Source of the DNA: Gaiellasilicea sp963806955
Lineage (GTDB): Bacteria; Actinomycetota; Thermoleophilia; Gaiellales; Gaiellaceae
Reading direction: 5' to 3'
Length of the DNA stretch: 64,000 nucleotides
Assembly: GCA_963806955.1 (NCBI GenBank)
Contig: CAWDZG010000002.1
Coordinates: 124,001 to 188,000 of the forward strand
The position numbers and the translations under genes were made by a program. The first letter of the stretch is position 1; each line of letters opens with the position of its first letter. The notes below the pieces were generated by a model. It made no database searches. It saw only the letters and a list, made by a program, of their open reading frames with translations, and was not told the origin of the DNA. This document shows, piece after piece, positions 43,566 to 52,688 of this stretch.

Positions 43566-44272
43566 TCGGGCGCCTCCTCCCCGTGCTCGCGCTCGCCGCC
43601 GCAGCCGCCGCGTTCGCGCCCGGCAGCGCCGATGCGGCACGCGAGTGCGACGGCCTGCCCGCATGCATCCCCGTACGGGGGCCGTGGGTGCAGGTGCCGG
43701 GCGGCGGCAGCGCGACCACCTACCAGCTCTCCTGCCCCGGCCGCGGCCAGGTGGTCGGCGGCGTCGATGCCGACCGCGCCGGGCCGCTCGAGCTCTCCTT
43801 CCTCGGCACGCTCGGCGGGCCGGTGAGCCCCGGGATCACGACCGGGCGGTCGGCCGTCTTCGTCGCCCGCACCACGCGTGCGCTCTCGGCGTTCCGCCCG
43901 CTCCTCGGCTGCATCCCGGCCGCGGGCGGCGGCGGGCGCAGCCGCACCTCGTACGAGCCGAAACGGCGTCTGGCGGCGGTAGCGCCCGTCGAGGCCACGA
44001 TCCGCCGCGTGAAGAACGTGCGCGTCCGCGCCGTCCAGACGCAGCAGGCGGCGCACACGTGCCTTGCCGGCGAGCGGCTGCTCGCCTCCTCGGTCGCGGT
44101 CGCGTTCCGCCAGAACAGGCCGCCGTCGCTCGCCGCCCTCGGCTCGGTGCGCGCGACCTCTCGCCGCTCGGGCCGCCGCGTCCTCGTCACAGTCCGCTCC
44201 GGGATCGCGCGGCCGGTCGACGTCCGCGTCGAGGTGCAGGTGCACGCGATCTGCGCCAGGGGGCCGAGCTGA
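43562..44272 (+). CDS. Hypothetical secreted protein between two VWA genes
   Basis: A 236-residue protein with a signal peptide (GRLLPVLALAAAAAAFAPGSADA). The mature part has four spaced Cys (ECDGLPACIP; LSCPGRG; LLGCIPAAG) and a later HTCLAGE and HAICARG, suggesting disulfides. No family is recognised. It is translationally coupled at both ends to VWA genes (GTGA at its start, CTGA at its end), so it probably works with them at the cell surface (inference). Confidence 0.82.
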   Translation: MIGRLLPVLALAAAAAAFAPGSADAARECDGLPACIPVRGPWVQVPGGGSATTYQLSCPGRGQVVGGVDADRAGPLELSFLGTLGGPVSPGITTGRSAVFVARTTRALSAFRPLLGCIPAAGGGGRSRTSYEPKRRLAAVAPVEATIRRVKNVRVRAVQTQQAAHTCLAGERLLASSVAVAFRQNRPPSLAALGSVRATSRRSGRRVLVTVRSGIARPVDVRVEVQVHAICARGPS

Positions 44273-45234
44273 CCTTCGCGACCCCACTGCTCCTCTTCGG
44301 GCTGCTGCTGCTGCCGTTGCTCGTGCTCGCCTCGCGCTGGCTCGCCCGCCGCCCGAGCCGCTACGCCGTCCGCTACACCAATCTCGACGTGCTCGCGAGC
44401 GTCGTCGAGAGCACGCGCTCCTGGCGGCGCCACGCCGGGCTCGCCCTCTTCCTGCTCGCGCTGGCGGCTCTCCTCGTCGGCTTCGCCCGCCCGAGCATGA
44501 CGCGACTCGTCGACCGGGAGGAGGCGACGATCGTGCTCGTGATCGACGTCTCCGGCTCGATGCAGGCGGATGACGTCGAGCCGACCCGGCTCGACGCGGC
44601 TCAACGGGTCGTCCGCGAGTTCCTCGAAGGGCTGCCGCCCCGCTTCAAGGTCGGCGTCGTCGCCTTCTCCGAGACCGCCGAGGTCGCGGCACCGGCGACC
44701 GACGACCGGCAGTTGGCGATCGACGCGATCGACTATCTCTATCCGCAGCGGGGGACGGCGATCGGCGACGGGATCGCCCGCGGAGTCGAGGTCGCCCGCG
44801 CGGCGGACGCCGGACAGCCTGCCGGGGTCGACCGGCCCGCCGCCATCCTCATGCTCTCGGACGGCTCGCAGACCGAGGGCGTGCTGCTGCCGATGGAGGG
44901 AGCGGCACGCGCGAAGTCGTTCAAGATCCCCGTCTACACCATCGCGCTCGGAACGCCGGAGGGGATCGTCGAGTTCAGCCGCTTCGGCAGCACGCGGATC
45001 ATCCCCGTCCCGCCCGACAAGGACACGCTGCGTCGGGTCGCCGCGACCACCGGCGGGCGCTTCTACGAGGCGTCCAGCATCGGCGACCTGCGCGAGGCTT
45101 ACGCGAAGATGGGCTCGCTCGTGAGCAAGGTCGAGCGCAGGCAGGAGGTGACCTACGCGTTCCTCGCAGGCGGTCTCGTCCTCCTGCTCGCAGCCGCCGC
45201 GGTCGCGGTCGTCACCTTCCCGAGGCTGCCGTGA
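44269..45234 (+). CDS. Membrane-anchored VWA domain protein (BatB-like), apparent CTG start
   Basis: A 321-residue protein: N-terminal helices (PLLLFGLLLLPLLVLASRWLA; AGLALFLLALAALLVGFA), a VWA domain with MIDAS IVLVIDVSGSMQADDVEPTR, and a C-terminal helix (FLAGGLVLLLAAAAVAVV). The family N-terminus (M-S-F-A-T-P) aligns with LTFATP here. No ATG/GTG/TTG is placed near that point, and CTG 44269 overlaps the previous stop (CTGA). Either a rare CTG start or a one-base error in the start codon. Confidence 0.88.
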   Translation: MTFATPLLLFGLLLLPLLVLASRWLARRPSRYAVRYTNLDVLASVVESTRSWRRHAGLALFLLALAALLVGFARPSMTRLVDREEATIVLVIDVSGSMQADDVEPTRLDAAQRVVREFLEGLPPRFKVGVVAFSETAEVAAPATDDRQLAIDAIDYLYPQRGTAIGDGIARGVEVARAADAGQPAGVDRPAAILMLSDGSQTEGVLLPMEGAARAKSFKIPVYTIALGTPEGIVEFSRFGSTRIIPVPPDKDTLRRVAATTGGRFYEASSIGDLREAYAKMGSLVSKVERRQEVTYAFLAGGLVLLLAAAAVAVVTFPRLP

Positions 45235-46322
45235 CGCGCGCCGCGCTCGCCTCGACGGCGCTCGCGCTCACGCTCGCCGGCTGTAGCAGCGGCGGCGACG
45301 ACGAGTCGGCTCCGGCCACGACGGCCGTGAGGACCGTCACCGAGCCGGCCGGCTCGCTTCCGGCCCGCTCGCTTCCAGCCCCCGCGCCCGACCGCACGGG
45401 CTCGCTCGCGGACACGGTCGCGCGCGTCCTGCCTTCCGTCGTCAGCATCCGCACGACCTCCTTCGGCGGCGGCGAGGGCGAGGCGTCGGGGGTGATCCTC
45501 GAGCGGGACGGCCTGATCCTGACGAACAACCACGTCGTCGAAGGCTCGACGAGCGTCGAGGTCGCCTTCAACGACGACGTCCACGACCAGCCGTTGCAGG
45601 CAACGGTGATCGGCACCGAGCCCGGCCGCGACCTGGCCGTGCTGCGCGTCGAGGCGAGCGACCTCGTCCCAGTGGAGCTCGCGAGCTCGGCCGCGCTGCG
45701 GCTCGGGGACGCCGTGATCGCGATCGGCTTTCCGCTCGGACTCGGCGGCCCGACCGTCACGTCCGGGATCGTCTCGGGGCTCGACCGGACGATCGACGGC
45801 CGCAACGGGACGCTCACCGGCCTGCTGCAGACGGACGCGGCGATCAACCCGGGAAACTCGGGCGGGCCGCTCGTCGATCGCTCCGGCCGCCTCGTCGGGA
45901 TCAACACGGCCGGCGTCCGCGACGGCGTCGCCGAGAACATCGGCTTCGCGATCGCGATCGACGGCGCCCTGCCCGTGATCGAGCGGATCCGCAGCGACTC
46001 GCCCGCGTCGGAGGCCTGGCTCGGGATCGCCTTCGGGTCGGTCGGCTCGGACAGCGCCGCCGTCCAGCTCGGGCTGGACGCGTCCGTCCGCGGCGCCGCC
46101 GTGACCGTCGTCTACCCGGGCGGGCCGGGCGCGCAGGCGAAGCTCGCCGTCGGCGACGTGATCACGGTCGCCGACGACGTCCCGGTCGACTCGGCCGCCG
46201 ACCTGTCGAAGCTGCTCGCCACCCGCAAGCCCGGCGACGAGGTCGACCTGGAGCTGATCGACAGCCGCGGCCCACGCCTCGTCACCGTGAAGCTCGTCAA
46301 GCGCACGCCCGGCGAGAGCTAG
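45231..46322 (+). CDS. HtrA/DegP-like trypsin-fold serine protease with PDZ domain, lipoprotein
   Basis: A 363-residue S1C protease. The signal peptide ends in the lipobox LAGC, so it is anchored outside the membrane. Catalytic His is in LTNNHVVEG, Asp in GRDLAVLRV and Ser in NPGNSGGPLVDR. A C-terminal PDZ domain (GAAVTVVYPGGPGAQAKLAVGDVI) follows. Last gene of the MoxR/VWA operon (GTGA overlap), which links this operon to envelope protein quality control. Converges with a thioesterase, sharing 4 bp. Confidence 0.93.
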   Translation: MTRAALASTALALTLAGCSSGGDDESAPATTAVRTVTEPAGSLPARSLPAPAPDRTGSLADTVARVLPSVVSIRTTSFGGGEGEASGVILERDGLILTNNHVVEGSTSVEVAFNDDVHDQPLQATVIGTEPGRDLAVLRVEASDLVPVELASSAALRLGDAVIAIGFPLGLGGPTVTSGIVSGLDRTIDGRNGTLTGLLQTDAAINPGNSGGPLVDRSGRLVGINTAGVRDGVAENIGFAIAIDGALPVIERIRSDSPASEAWLGIAFGSVGSDSAAVQLGLDASVRGAAVTVVYPGGPGAQAKLAVGDVITVADDVPVDSAADLSKLLATRKPGDEVDLELIDSRGPRLVTVKLVKRTPGES

Positions 46323-46699
46323 GGCGCCGCGGGCGGCTGCAGCCGCTCTCGCAGCTCCTCCGGCACCGGGATGCTCTCGCCCCGCTCGTAGCTGTAGGAG
46401 ACGAGCACACTGCGCGCCTCGGCGACGACGCGCCCGTCGGCCGCGAGCTCGTGCTCCAGCTCGAAGCTCTTCGTCCCGATCCGGGCGCACCGCGTCCGCA
46501 CTACGAGCTCCTCGCCCAGGCGCAGCTCGGCGCGAAAGTCGATCTCCATCCGGGCGAGGATGAAGTCGGAGAGCCCCCCGAGCACGCCGATCCGCGCCTC
46601 CTCGAGGTACGTGGAGTAGACCGCGTTGTTGACGTGGCCCATCGCGTCGCAGTCGCGGAAGCGGATGCGCTCGCGGTGCACCCAGGGGAAGTCGGTCAC
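46319..46699 (-). CDS. Acyl-CoA thioesterase (4HBT hotdog fold)
   Basis: A 126-residue hotdog-fold thioesterase of the YbgC/4HBT type: ERIRFRDCDAMGHVNNAVYSTYLEEAR contains the catalytic Asp of the D-x-x-G-H-V-N-N motif. The rest of the strand order (MEIDFRAELRLGEELVVRTRC) fits. It would hydrolyse an acyl-CoA. Starts at GTG 46699 and converges with the HtrA gene. Confidence 0.88.
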   Translation of the reverse strand: MTDFPWVHRERIRFRDCDAMGHVNNAVYSTYLEEARIGVLGGLSDFILARMEIDFRAELRLGEELVVRTRCARIGTKSFELEHELAADGRVVAEARSVLVSYSYERGESIPVPEELRERLQPPAAP

Positions 46700-46728
46700 G
46701 CCGCGGGTTCTACCAGGGGCGCCCCGGC

Positions 46729-47099
46729 CTAGACGACCTTCGACGCCGAGCCGGCCGCGGCCCCGAGCGCCGAGACCTCGGCGACCGGCCCGATCCTGGC
46801 GCCGCCGAGGCTCGACGCGATCGCGACGGCGAGCACCGCCGCGGCGAGCACGCGCGCAGCCCGCCGCGCGCCTGCGGCGAAGCGCGAAGAACGGGTGCGA
46901 GGGCTTCTGCGCGGGTGCCGATCTGATCCGCGCGGTGATCGCTGCGATCTCGGCGCGCGTGCGTACGACACTCCGCGCAGCGCCGCGCGTGCGCGGCCTG
47001 CAGCGCGGTCTCCAGCAGCGGCAGCTCGGCGTCGAGCCGGAGCGACGCGATCGCGTGGAAGCGCTCGCACGGGGCCGGCAGCTGCACCGGGTCAGGCAC
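46729..47099 (-). pseudogene. Anti-sigma factor-like zinc finger protein, two frameshifts
   Basis: GTG 47099 opens CERFHAIASLRLDAELPLLE, then HARRCAECR, which together give the zf-HC2 pattern of anti-sigma factors (Cys, then His/Cys-x2-Cys). The frame then changes to AEIAAITARIRSAPAQKP and again to ARRAARVLAAAVLAVAIASSLG, a membrane helix. Two +1 shifts (about 46951-46963 and 46875-46887) separate these parts. Removing one base at each gives about 122 residues: zinc finger, linker, membrane helix. No sigma factor gene is adjacent. Overlaps the upstream permease gene by 8 bp. Confidence 0.65.
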
Positions 47100-48036
47100 G
47101 CGTCCGCCGCTGGGTCGGGTCGAGCGCGTCGCGAAGGCCGTCGCCGACGAAGTTGATGCAGAGCACGATCAGCACGATCGTCAGGCCGGGGAAGGTCACG
47201 AGCCACCAGAGCTCCGAGGAGACGTCCTGCCCGTCGGCGATCAACTTCCCGAGCGCGGGCGTCGGCGGCTGGATCCCGAAGCCGAGAAACGAGAGCGAGG
47301 CCTCGGTCAGGATCGCCACGCCGACCACGAGCGTCGCGTTGACGATGATCGGCCCGATCGCGTTCGGGAGCATGTGCCGGAACATCACGCGCAGGTCGCT
47401 CGCGCCGGCGGCATGCGCCGCCTCGACGTACTCCTTCTCCCGCAACGACAGGAAGGTGCCGCGGACGATCCGGGCGAGCGCCGTCCAGAAGAGCAGCGCG
47501 AGGATGACGGCCGTCCGGTACTTCGACCCGTTGCCGAGGAACGCCGCGGCGGTGAGCAGCACGGCCAGGCCGGGCAGCGTGAGCGCCAGGTCGGTGAAGC
47601 GCATCAGCAGGTTGTCGACCCAGCGGCCGTAGTACCCGGAGAACGCACCGACGACGGTGCCGATCAGCGTCGAGAGCAGCGCCACGAGAAACGCGACCTT
47701 CTCCGTCGTCTGGATCCCGTAGACGACCCGAGTGAAGTAGTCGCGCCCGAGCAGGTCGGTGCCGAAGTAGTGCCTGCCCTCGAGCGTCGGGCCCACGCCC
47801 GCGTTCTCGAGGTCGATCTCGTCGAACGAGTAGGGCGCGACGGCGCCTGCGAACGCGCCGGCTCCGAGCAAGACGATCAGGACGACGAGGCTCCCGATCG
47901 CGAGCCGGTGGCTGAGAAAGCGCCGGCGCGCATAGGCCCACTGGCTCCGCGCGACGGGCTCGAGCCCCTCGCGGTGGTCGTCGGGGCCGTCCGGCGCCAC
48001 GCGTTCACGCTCGAGCACGCGCGCGGTCTCACTCAT
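47092..48036 (-). CDS. Peptide/nickel ABC transporter permease, DppC-like
   Basis: A 314-residue permease. The N-terminal cytoplasmic segment RRRFLSHRLAIGSLVVLIVLL, the GTDLLGRDYFTRVVYG motif of DppC/OppC, and the EAA loop REKEYVEAAHAAGASDLRVMFRHMLPNAIGPI are clear. It overlaps the DppB-like gene start/stop by 8 bp. It forms the channel with DppB for a binding protein encoded upstream. No ATPase gene is in the operon. Confidence 0.93.
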   Translation of the reverse strand: MSETARVLERERVAPDGPDDHREGLEPVARSQWAYARRRFLSHRLAIGSLVVLIVLLGAGAFAGAVAPYSFDEIDLENAGVGPTLEGRHYFGTDLLGRDYFTRVVYGIQTTEKVAFLVALLSTLIGTVVGAFSGYYGRWVDNLLMRFTDLALTLPGLAVLLTAAAFLGNGSKYRTAVILALLFWTALARIVRGTFLSLREKEYVEAAHAAGASDLRVMFRHMLPNAIGPIIVNATLVVGVAILTEASLSFLGFGIQPPTPALGKLIADGQDVSSELWWLVTFPGLTIVLIVLCINFVGDGLRDALDPTQRRTRA

Positions 48037-49003
48037 ATCGGATGCGCGGGTCGAGCTTCGCGTAGGCGACGTCGGCGATCAGGTTGAAGGCGACGACCAT
48101 CACCGCGACGACCATCAGCCACGCCATCACGGGATAGGCGTCCTGGCTGAGCAGGCTCTGGAGGAAGTACGGCCCCATCCCGTCCAGGCCGAAGATCGAC
48201 TCGGTGATCACGGCGCCGCCCATCAGGCCGCCGAAGTTGAGCGCGGAGATCGTGACCACCGGGATCAGCGCGTTCCGGAACGCGTGCTTCAGCGTCACGC
48301 GCGTCTCCGTCAACCCCTTCGCGCGCGCCGCGCGGATGTAGTCCGAGTTGATCGTCTCGAGCATCGACGCGCGCATGTAGCGGCTGTACTGGGCCATGCT
48401 GACGACGGCGAGCGTCATCACGGGGATGGCGAGGTGCTGGAGCCGGTCGACGACGAAGCCGAGCCCGCCGCCCGCGTCGATCGAGCTGAGCCCGGAGGTG
48501 TAGAAGATCCGCACGTCCCACTTCAGGGCGATGTTCGTGAAGACGATCTGCAGCATCAGCGCCAGCCAGAAGATCGGCATCGCGAAGCCGAGGAAGCTGA
48601 ACGTCGTCGTGGCGTAGTCGAAGACGGAGTACTGCCGGATCGCCGAGTAGACGCCGAGCGCGACGCCGATCAGGATCGCGAGCAGCTCGGAGAGGAGGAC
48701 GAGCTGGATCGTGTGCGGCAACACCCGCTTGAGGTCGTTCCAGATCGGCTCCTCGACGAGCAGCGACGTGCCGAACTTCTCGGTCACCGCCTCCTTGACC
48801 CAGTAGCCGTAGCGGATCAGGAGCGGCTCGTCGAGGTGCTTCGCCTCGGTGATGTTCTTCAACGTCTGCTCGGAGGCGAGCGGGTTCTGCTTAAGGGTCG
48901 CGAGCGGGTCGCCCGCCGCCGAGACGGACACGAAGATCAGGAAGCTCGCGATCACCAGCACGGGGATGCTGGCGAGGATGCGGCGGATGATGAACGTGGT
49001 CAT
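48029..49003 (-). CDS. Peptide/nickel ABC transporter permease, DppB-like
   Basis: A 324-residue permease: RRILASIPVLVIASFLIFV start, the LGYYSAIRQYS-like segment (GVALGVYSAIRQYSVFDYATT), and the EAA loop SDYIRAARAKGLTETRVTLKHAFRNALIPV. DppB family length and helix pattern. Pairs with DppC downstream. Separated from the binding-protein gene by a strong hairpin. Confidence 0.93.
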   Translation of the reverse strand: MTTFIIRRILASIPVLVIASFLIFVSVSAAGDPLATLKQNPLASEQTLKNITEAKHLDEPLLIRYGYWVKEAVTEKFGTSLLVEEPIWNDLKRVLPHTIQLVLLSELLAILIGVALGVYSAIRQYSVFDYATTTFSFLGFAMPIFWLALMLQIVFTNIALKWDVRIFYTSGLSSIDAGGGLGFVVDRLQHLAIPVMTLAVVSMAQYSRYMRASMLETINSDYIRAARAKGLTETRVTLKHAFRNALIPVVTISALNFGGLMGGAVITESIFGLDGMGPYFLQSLLSQDAYPVMAWLMVVAVMVVAFNLIADVAYAKLDPRIRYE

Positions 49004-49027
49004 GGGTCGCTTTCAGGCGGCCTGGGA

Positions 49028-49057
49028 GTGGGCCCGCCGCCGTGCCGGCGGGCCCAC
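49028..49057. terminator. Hairpin between peptide-binding protein and permease genes
   Basis: A perfect 12-bp stem (GTGGGCCCGCCG / CGGCGGGCCCAC) with a 6-base loop sits after the binding-protein stop (49076, minus strand) and before the DppB start (49003). No U-tract. Such elements usually stabilise the upstream message or partly stop transcription, giving more binding protein than permease. Confidence 0.6.
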
Positions 49058-49075
49058 CCCTGGCTCGTCTGGTGG

Positions 49076-50721
49076 CTAGGTGCCCCCGCTGACGCGCCAG
49101 TCCTCGACGTTCCACGTCGGGCCTGCGGAGGTCGGGTTGTCCTTGAGGCCGCGCAGCTTCGTCTTGTAGACGAAGTACGTCGGCTTCTGGTAGAGCGGGA
49201 TCGTCGGCACGTTCAGCGCCATGATCCGGTCGGCCTGGTTGACGAGCGCCCGCCGCTTCACCGGGTCGAGCTCGGCGTCGGAGTCGCGGAGCAGGTTCGT
49301 CACCTTGCGGCTGCAGTACGCCTTCCAGTTCGACTGGCCGCCGCACCCGTAGATGTCGACCTGGCCGGCCGGGTCGCCCGATCCGACCCAGGCGAAGAGG
49401 GCGATGTGGTAGTTCTCGTCCGACACCGCCGGGAAGAAGATCCGCGAGGGCGAGCTGTCGACCCTGAGCTCGATCCCCGCCGCCTTCGCCTGCGCCTGGA
49501 TGATCTCGACCGCCAGCTCGCGCAGCTTGTTGCCCGCGGTCGTGCCGATCCGGAGAGACGCGCGGACGCCGCCGCACGAGTAGATCCCGTCACCGCCCTT
49601 GGCGCAGCCGTGGCCGCGCATGATCGAGTCCACCTTGGCCGCGGTTCGCGACGTAGCGGGTGAAGTTCGCCGCGTACTCCTTCTGGTTGTTCACGTACGT
49701 CAGGTTCTGGAGCGGCGTCAGCTTCGGGTTCAGCGTCCGGAAGAGCTGCTTCACGAGCGTGGTGCGGTCGATCGCGTGCGCGAAGGCCTGCCGGAACCAC
49801 GGTGCCCGTGCGAGCGCGAAGCCACGCGGGCCGGTGTTGAAGTCGAGGTGCTCGAGCGTCGAGCCGAAGTTCGACTCCACCTTCACCCCCGACTGCCGCA
49901 GGAGCGACGCCAGCTGGAGCTGAGGCTGCGGATAGATCGCGTCCACCTCGCCGCCGCGCATCGCCTGGATCTCCGAGTCGGTGTTCGTGATGAAGCGGAA
50001 GACGATCCGGTCGACCGCAGGCTTCTTCCCCCACCAGCGCGGGTTGCGAAGCATCGTGATCGACTGCCCACGCGAGTACTCGGACACGTAGAACGGGCCG
50101 CTCGCGACCGGCCTGTCGTTGTTCGGGTTGTTGACGGAGGTGTTCCAGATCGTGTTGAAGTCACGTCCCTGGAGCGCGTGCTTCGGGAGCACGCCGAACG
50201 TCGCCACTCCAGATCTGCTTGTACGCGGCGAACGGCCGCTTGAAGACGACACGCATCGTCTTCGCGTTCACCTTCACCATCCGCCGGATCTGGTCGAAGC
50301 CACTGCGGGCGGCGACGTCGTTGCGCGGGTTCATGATCGTCGTCGTCGTGAAGATGAAGTCGTCGACCGTGATCGGCCGACCGTCGCTCCAGACCGCGTT
50401 CTGCTTGATCTTGTAGAGCAGCGTGAACGGCTTCCGCGACAGGATCTTCACGTCGCCGTCGAGCATGTACGGCTCCCACGAGAAGTCGGGCTTCTGCCGG
50501 TAGGCGCCCGGATAGGCCATCCCGACCGTCCACGACGTCCACGTGTTGTTGCAGCCGCTGAGGACACCGTTCAGGCACGGCGGCTCCTGCTCGGCGCCGA
50601 AGACGACCGTCACCGGAGCGGCGGCCGGGCTCGACTGCACGGCTCCTCCTGTCAGGGCGACGGCGAGGCCGGCGACGAGCACGAGCAGCACGCGTCGACT
50701 TCTTCCGGACGTTCTGTGCAT
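49076..50721 (-). pseudogene. Peptide-type ABC substrate-binding protein (SBP_bac_5), two frameshifts
   Basis: ATG 50721 has AAAGGA seven bases upstream and starts a signal peptide (RVLLVLVAGLAVALTGGAV). The first part includes GAEQEPPCLNG and TLLYKIKQNAVWSDGRPIT. The second frame continues TFGVLPKHALQGRDF and SGPFYVSEYSRGQSITMLRN. The third holds ELRVDSSPSRIFFPAVSDENY to the stop. Two +1 shifts (about 50200-50210 and 49633-49647) separate the parts; removing one base at each gives about 547 residues. Binds peptides or similar solutes for the downstream permeases. Confidence 0.85.
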
Positions 50722-51032
50722 CGCAGCATCCTTTCGTGATCCACTCAGGCCACGGGATCGCGGACTGAGAAAACGATTCGGATGCTTGGACGGAACGTGT
50801 TCACACAAGTTGCGTCGAACATTTCATTAGCCAATGCGGCTACGAAATACCTCGCTTTTCCCCGGAGCCCGGTCCGAATCTGCGGCTTTCGGACCGGGCT
50901 CGACGAGGCCCAGCGGCCGCCGAGAAATACAAGCTCGCAGGAGGGGATCCGCGCGAACCACTATTTCGGCTGCCAATCTCGACGATATGCGCACAGACGA
51001 CCCGCGTCCAATTCGGACTCGGAATAACGCGA
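50722..51032. other. Intergenic region, relatively AT-rich, upstream of the peptide-binding protein
   Basis: About 311 bp between the LysR stop and the binding-protein start with no convincing gene. The part near 50780-50870 is clearly less GC-rich than its surroundings and probably holds the promoter of the transporter operon. No repeat or tRNA seen. Confidence 0.6.
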
Positions 51033-51923
51033 TCAGGCTGCGTGCCGCCGTGCGTGCTCACCAAACGACTCGCGTGCGGAGTCGACCAGCCGGCGGAGCA
51101 CTTCCCGCTCACACCGATCCTGCCGCCAGACCAGGTGCACCTGGCGCCGCCGCCCGCCGAGCTCGTGGACGGTGACTGCCGCCGAGCCAACGGCAGATCC
51201 GGGTAGGAGCCCGTAGGCGCAGCCTGCAGCCACGAGTGCAACGACCGTCGGCGCGTCGTCGAGCCGCACGAGCCTGCCGTGCGAGCTCGGGAGCTCGGCC
51301 TCGTGCTCGGCCTGCACCGGGCACGGGTCGCCGGCGAGGAGCGGCAGCGCGGCAAGGCCGGATGCGAGCGGCAGCGCCTCCCCCGGGGGGCCGACGAGGA
51401 CGAACGGATCCTCGGCGAGGAGCACCGAGCCGAACGCGTCACCGGACGCGGCGGTCGGGAGCAGGGCGGCGTCGAGCACGTCCGCCGCGTCGAGCCGCTC
51501 ACTCAGGTGCTGGGCGTCGCCGGGCACGAGCTCGAGTCGGACGTCCGGCGCCCGCGCCGCGAATGCGTGCACGAGCGGCGGCAGGAGGGTCGGGCCGACG
51601 CTCGGGACGTAACCGAGCCGCAGCACGGGGCTCAGCTCCGGTCCAGCAGCCGCGATGTCGCTCCGCGCCGCCTGCAGGCGGGCCATCAGCGCCGACGCGT
51701 GCTCGAACAGCACCCGCCCGGTCGGCGTGAGCGCGATCGAGCTGCCGCCGCGGGCGCGCTCGACGAGCCGCGTGCCGACGAGCCGCTCGAGCGCGGCGAT
51801 CTGGTTCGAGATCGCCGACTGCGTGTACCCCAGCCGGCGTCCCGCCCGCACGAACGACTGCTCCTCGAGCACGGCGTGCAGCGCCGCCAGGTGCCGGAGC
51901 TCGATCCCGAGCCAGGCATGCAC
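51033..51923 (-). CDS. LysR-family transcriptional regulator
   Basis: A 296-residue regulator. The N-terminal winged helix is typical: ELRHLAALHAVLEEQSFVRAGRRLGYTQSAISNQIAALE, with the TQSAISNQI recognition helix. The effector domain begins VLRLGYVPSVGPTLLPPLV. On the same strand just upstream of the peptide transporter operon, so it may control it (inference). An AT-rich 78-bp divergent region precedes it. Confidence 0.93.
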   Translation of the reverse strand: MHAWLGIELRHLAALHAVLEEQSFVRAGRRLGYTQSAISNQIAALERLVGTRLVERARGGSSIALTPTGRVLFEHASALMARLQAARSDIAAAGPELSPVLRLGYVPSVGPTLLPPLVHAFAARAPDVRLELVPGDAQHLSERLDAADVLDAALLPTAASGDAFGSVLLAEDPFVLVGPPGEALPLASGLAALPLLAGDPCPVQAEHEAELPSSHGRLVRLDDAPTVVALVAAGCAYGLLPGSAVGSAAVTVHELGGRRRQVHLVWRQDRCEREVLRRLVDSARESFGEHARRHAA

Positions 51924-52001
51924 GTCGAGGAGCCGTTCATGAATGCGAGTTTAATATTACTACACCGCTGGATGGTTAGCGCTCGGTTAAGGTCGGCGCC
52001 T
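51924..52001. promoter_or_regulatory. AT-rich divergent promoter region
   Basis: A short, unusually AT-rich stretch (with TTTAATATTACTAC near 51950-51964) between the LysR start and the divergent hypothetical gene. A T-N11-A type LysR site could lie here, but no exact box is assigned. Confidence 0.4.
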
Positions 52002-52688
52002 ATGCCCGACCGGCTCGACCGCGAGACCAAGCGGCTCTACGGCCTTGCGCCAGAGGCGTTCACCGCAGCGCGGAACGCCCGTGCCAAGGCGCTCAAACCC
52101 GACGACCCGGAGCTCGCAGCCGCCGTGGCGGCGCTGCCGAAGCCGTCCGTCGCCGCCGCGGCCCTGAACGCGCTCATCCGTGAGGACCCGTCCGAGATCC
52201 GCGCGCTGCTCCAGTCAGGCAAGCGACTGCGCGGGGCGCAGGAGGCTGCGGTGGCCGGCAAGGAGGCCGACCTGGGCGCAGCGGTGGAGGAGCATCGCGC
52301 GGCGCTCGAGCGGGTACAGCGCGACCTGCGCCGACGGAAGCTCTCGGGCGCGACGCTCGAGCGGGCCACGCGGACGCTGCGCGTCGCCTCGGTGGATCCG
52401 GACTTGCAGCCGCGACTCGAGCGGGGGACGCTGCACGAGGAGGCGGCTGCCTCCGGCTTCGACCTCGATCCGGGCCTGGTACCGGCTCCAAGGGCGAAGC
52501 CGAAGGCGACCCCGAAGCCGAAGCCCAAGCGACCCGACCCGAAGCTGCGGCAGCAGCTCGAGCGCGCCGAGCGCGAGCTGGCCGACGCCGAACAGAAAGC
52601 CGCGACCGCGCTCGAGCAGCTCGAGCGCGCGAAGCAGGAAGTCGAGGCTGCCCGCGCCGCCTGCGACGGCACAAAGCAGAGCAAGTGA
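52002..52688 (+). CDS. Hypothetical protein with C-terminal coiled coil, 228 aa
   Basis: No known function. The N-terminal half reads KRLYGLAPEAFTAARNARAK and KPSVAAAALNALIRED. A Pro/Lys-rich stretch (PKATPKPKPKRPDPK) leads into a charged coiled coil (LERAERELADAEQKAATALE). Cytoplasmic. ATG 52002 is divergent from the LysR gene. Followed at once by a minus-strand tRNA-Ala. Charge and coiled coil suggest DNA or protein binding, without proof. Confidence 0.8.
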   Translation: MPDRLDRETKRLYGLAPEAFTAARNARAKALKPDDPELAAAVAALPKPSVAAAALNALIREDPSEIRALLQSGKRLRGAQEAAVAGKEADLGAAVEEHRAALERVQRDLRRRKLSGATLERATRTLRVASVDPDLQPRLERGTLHEEAAASGFDLDPGLVPAPRAKPKATPKPKPKRPDPKLRQQLERAERELADAEQKAATALEQLERAKQEVEAARAACDGTKQSK

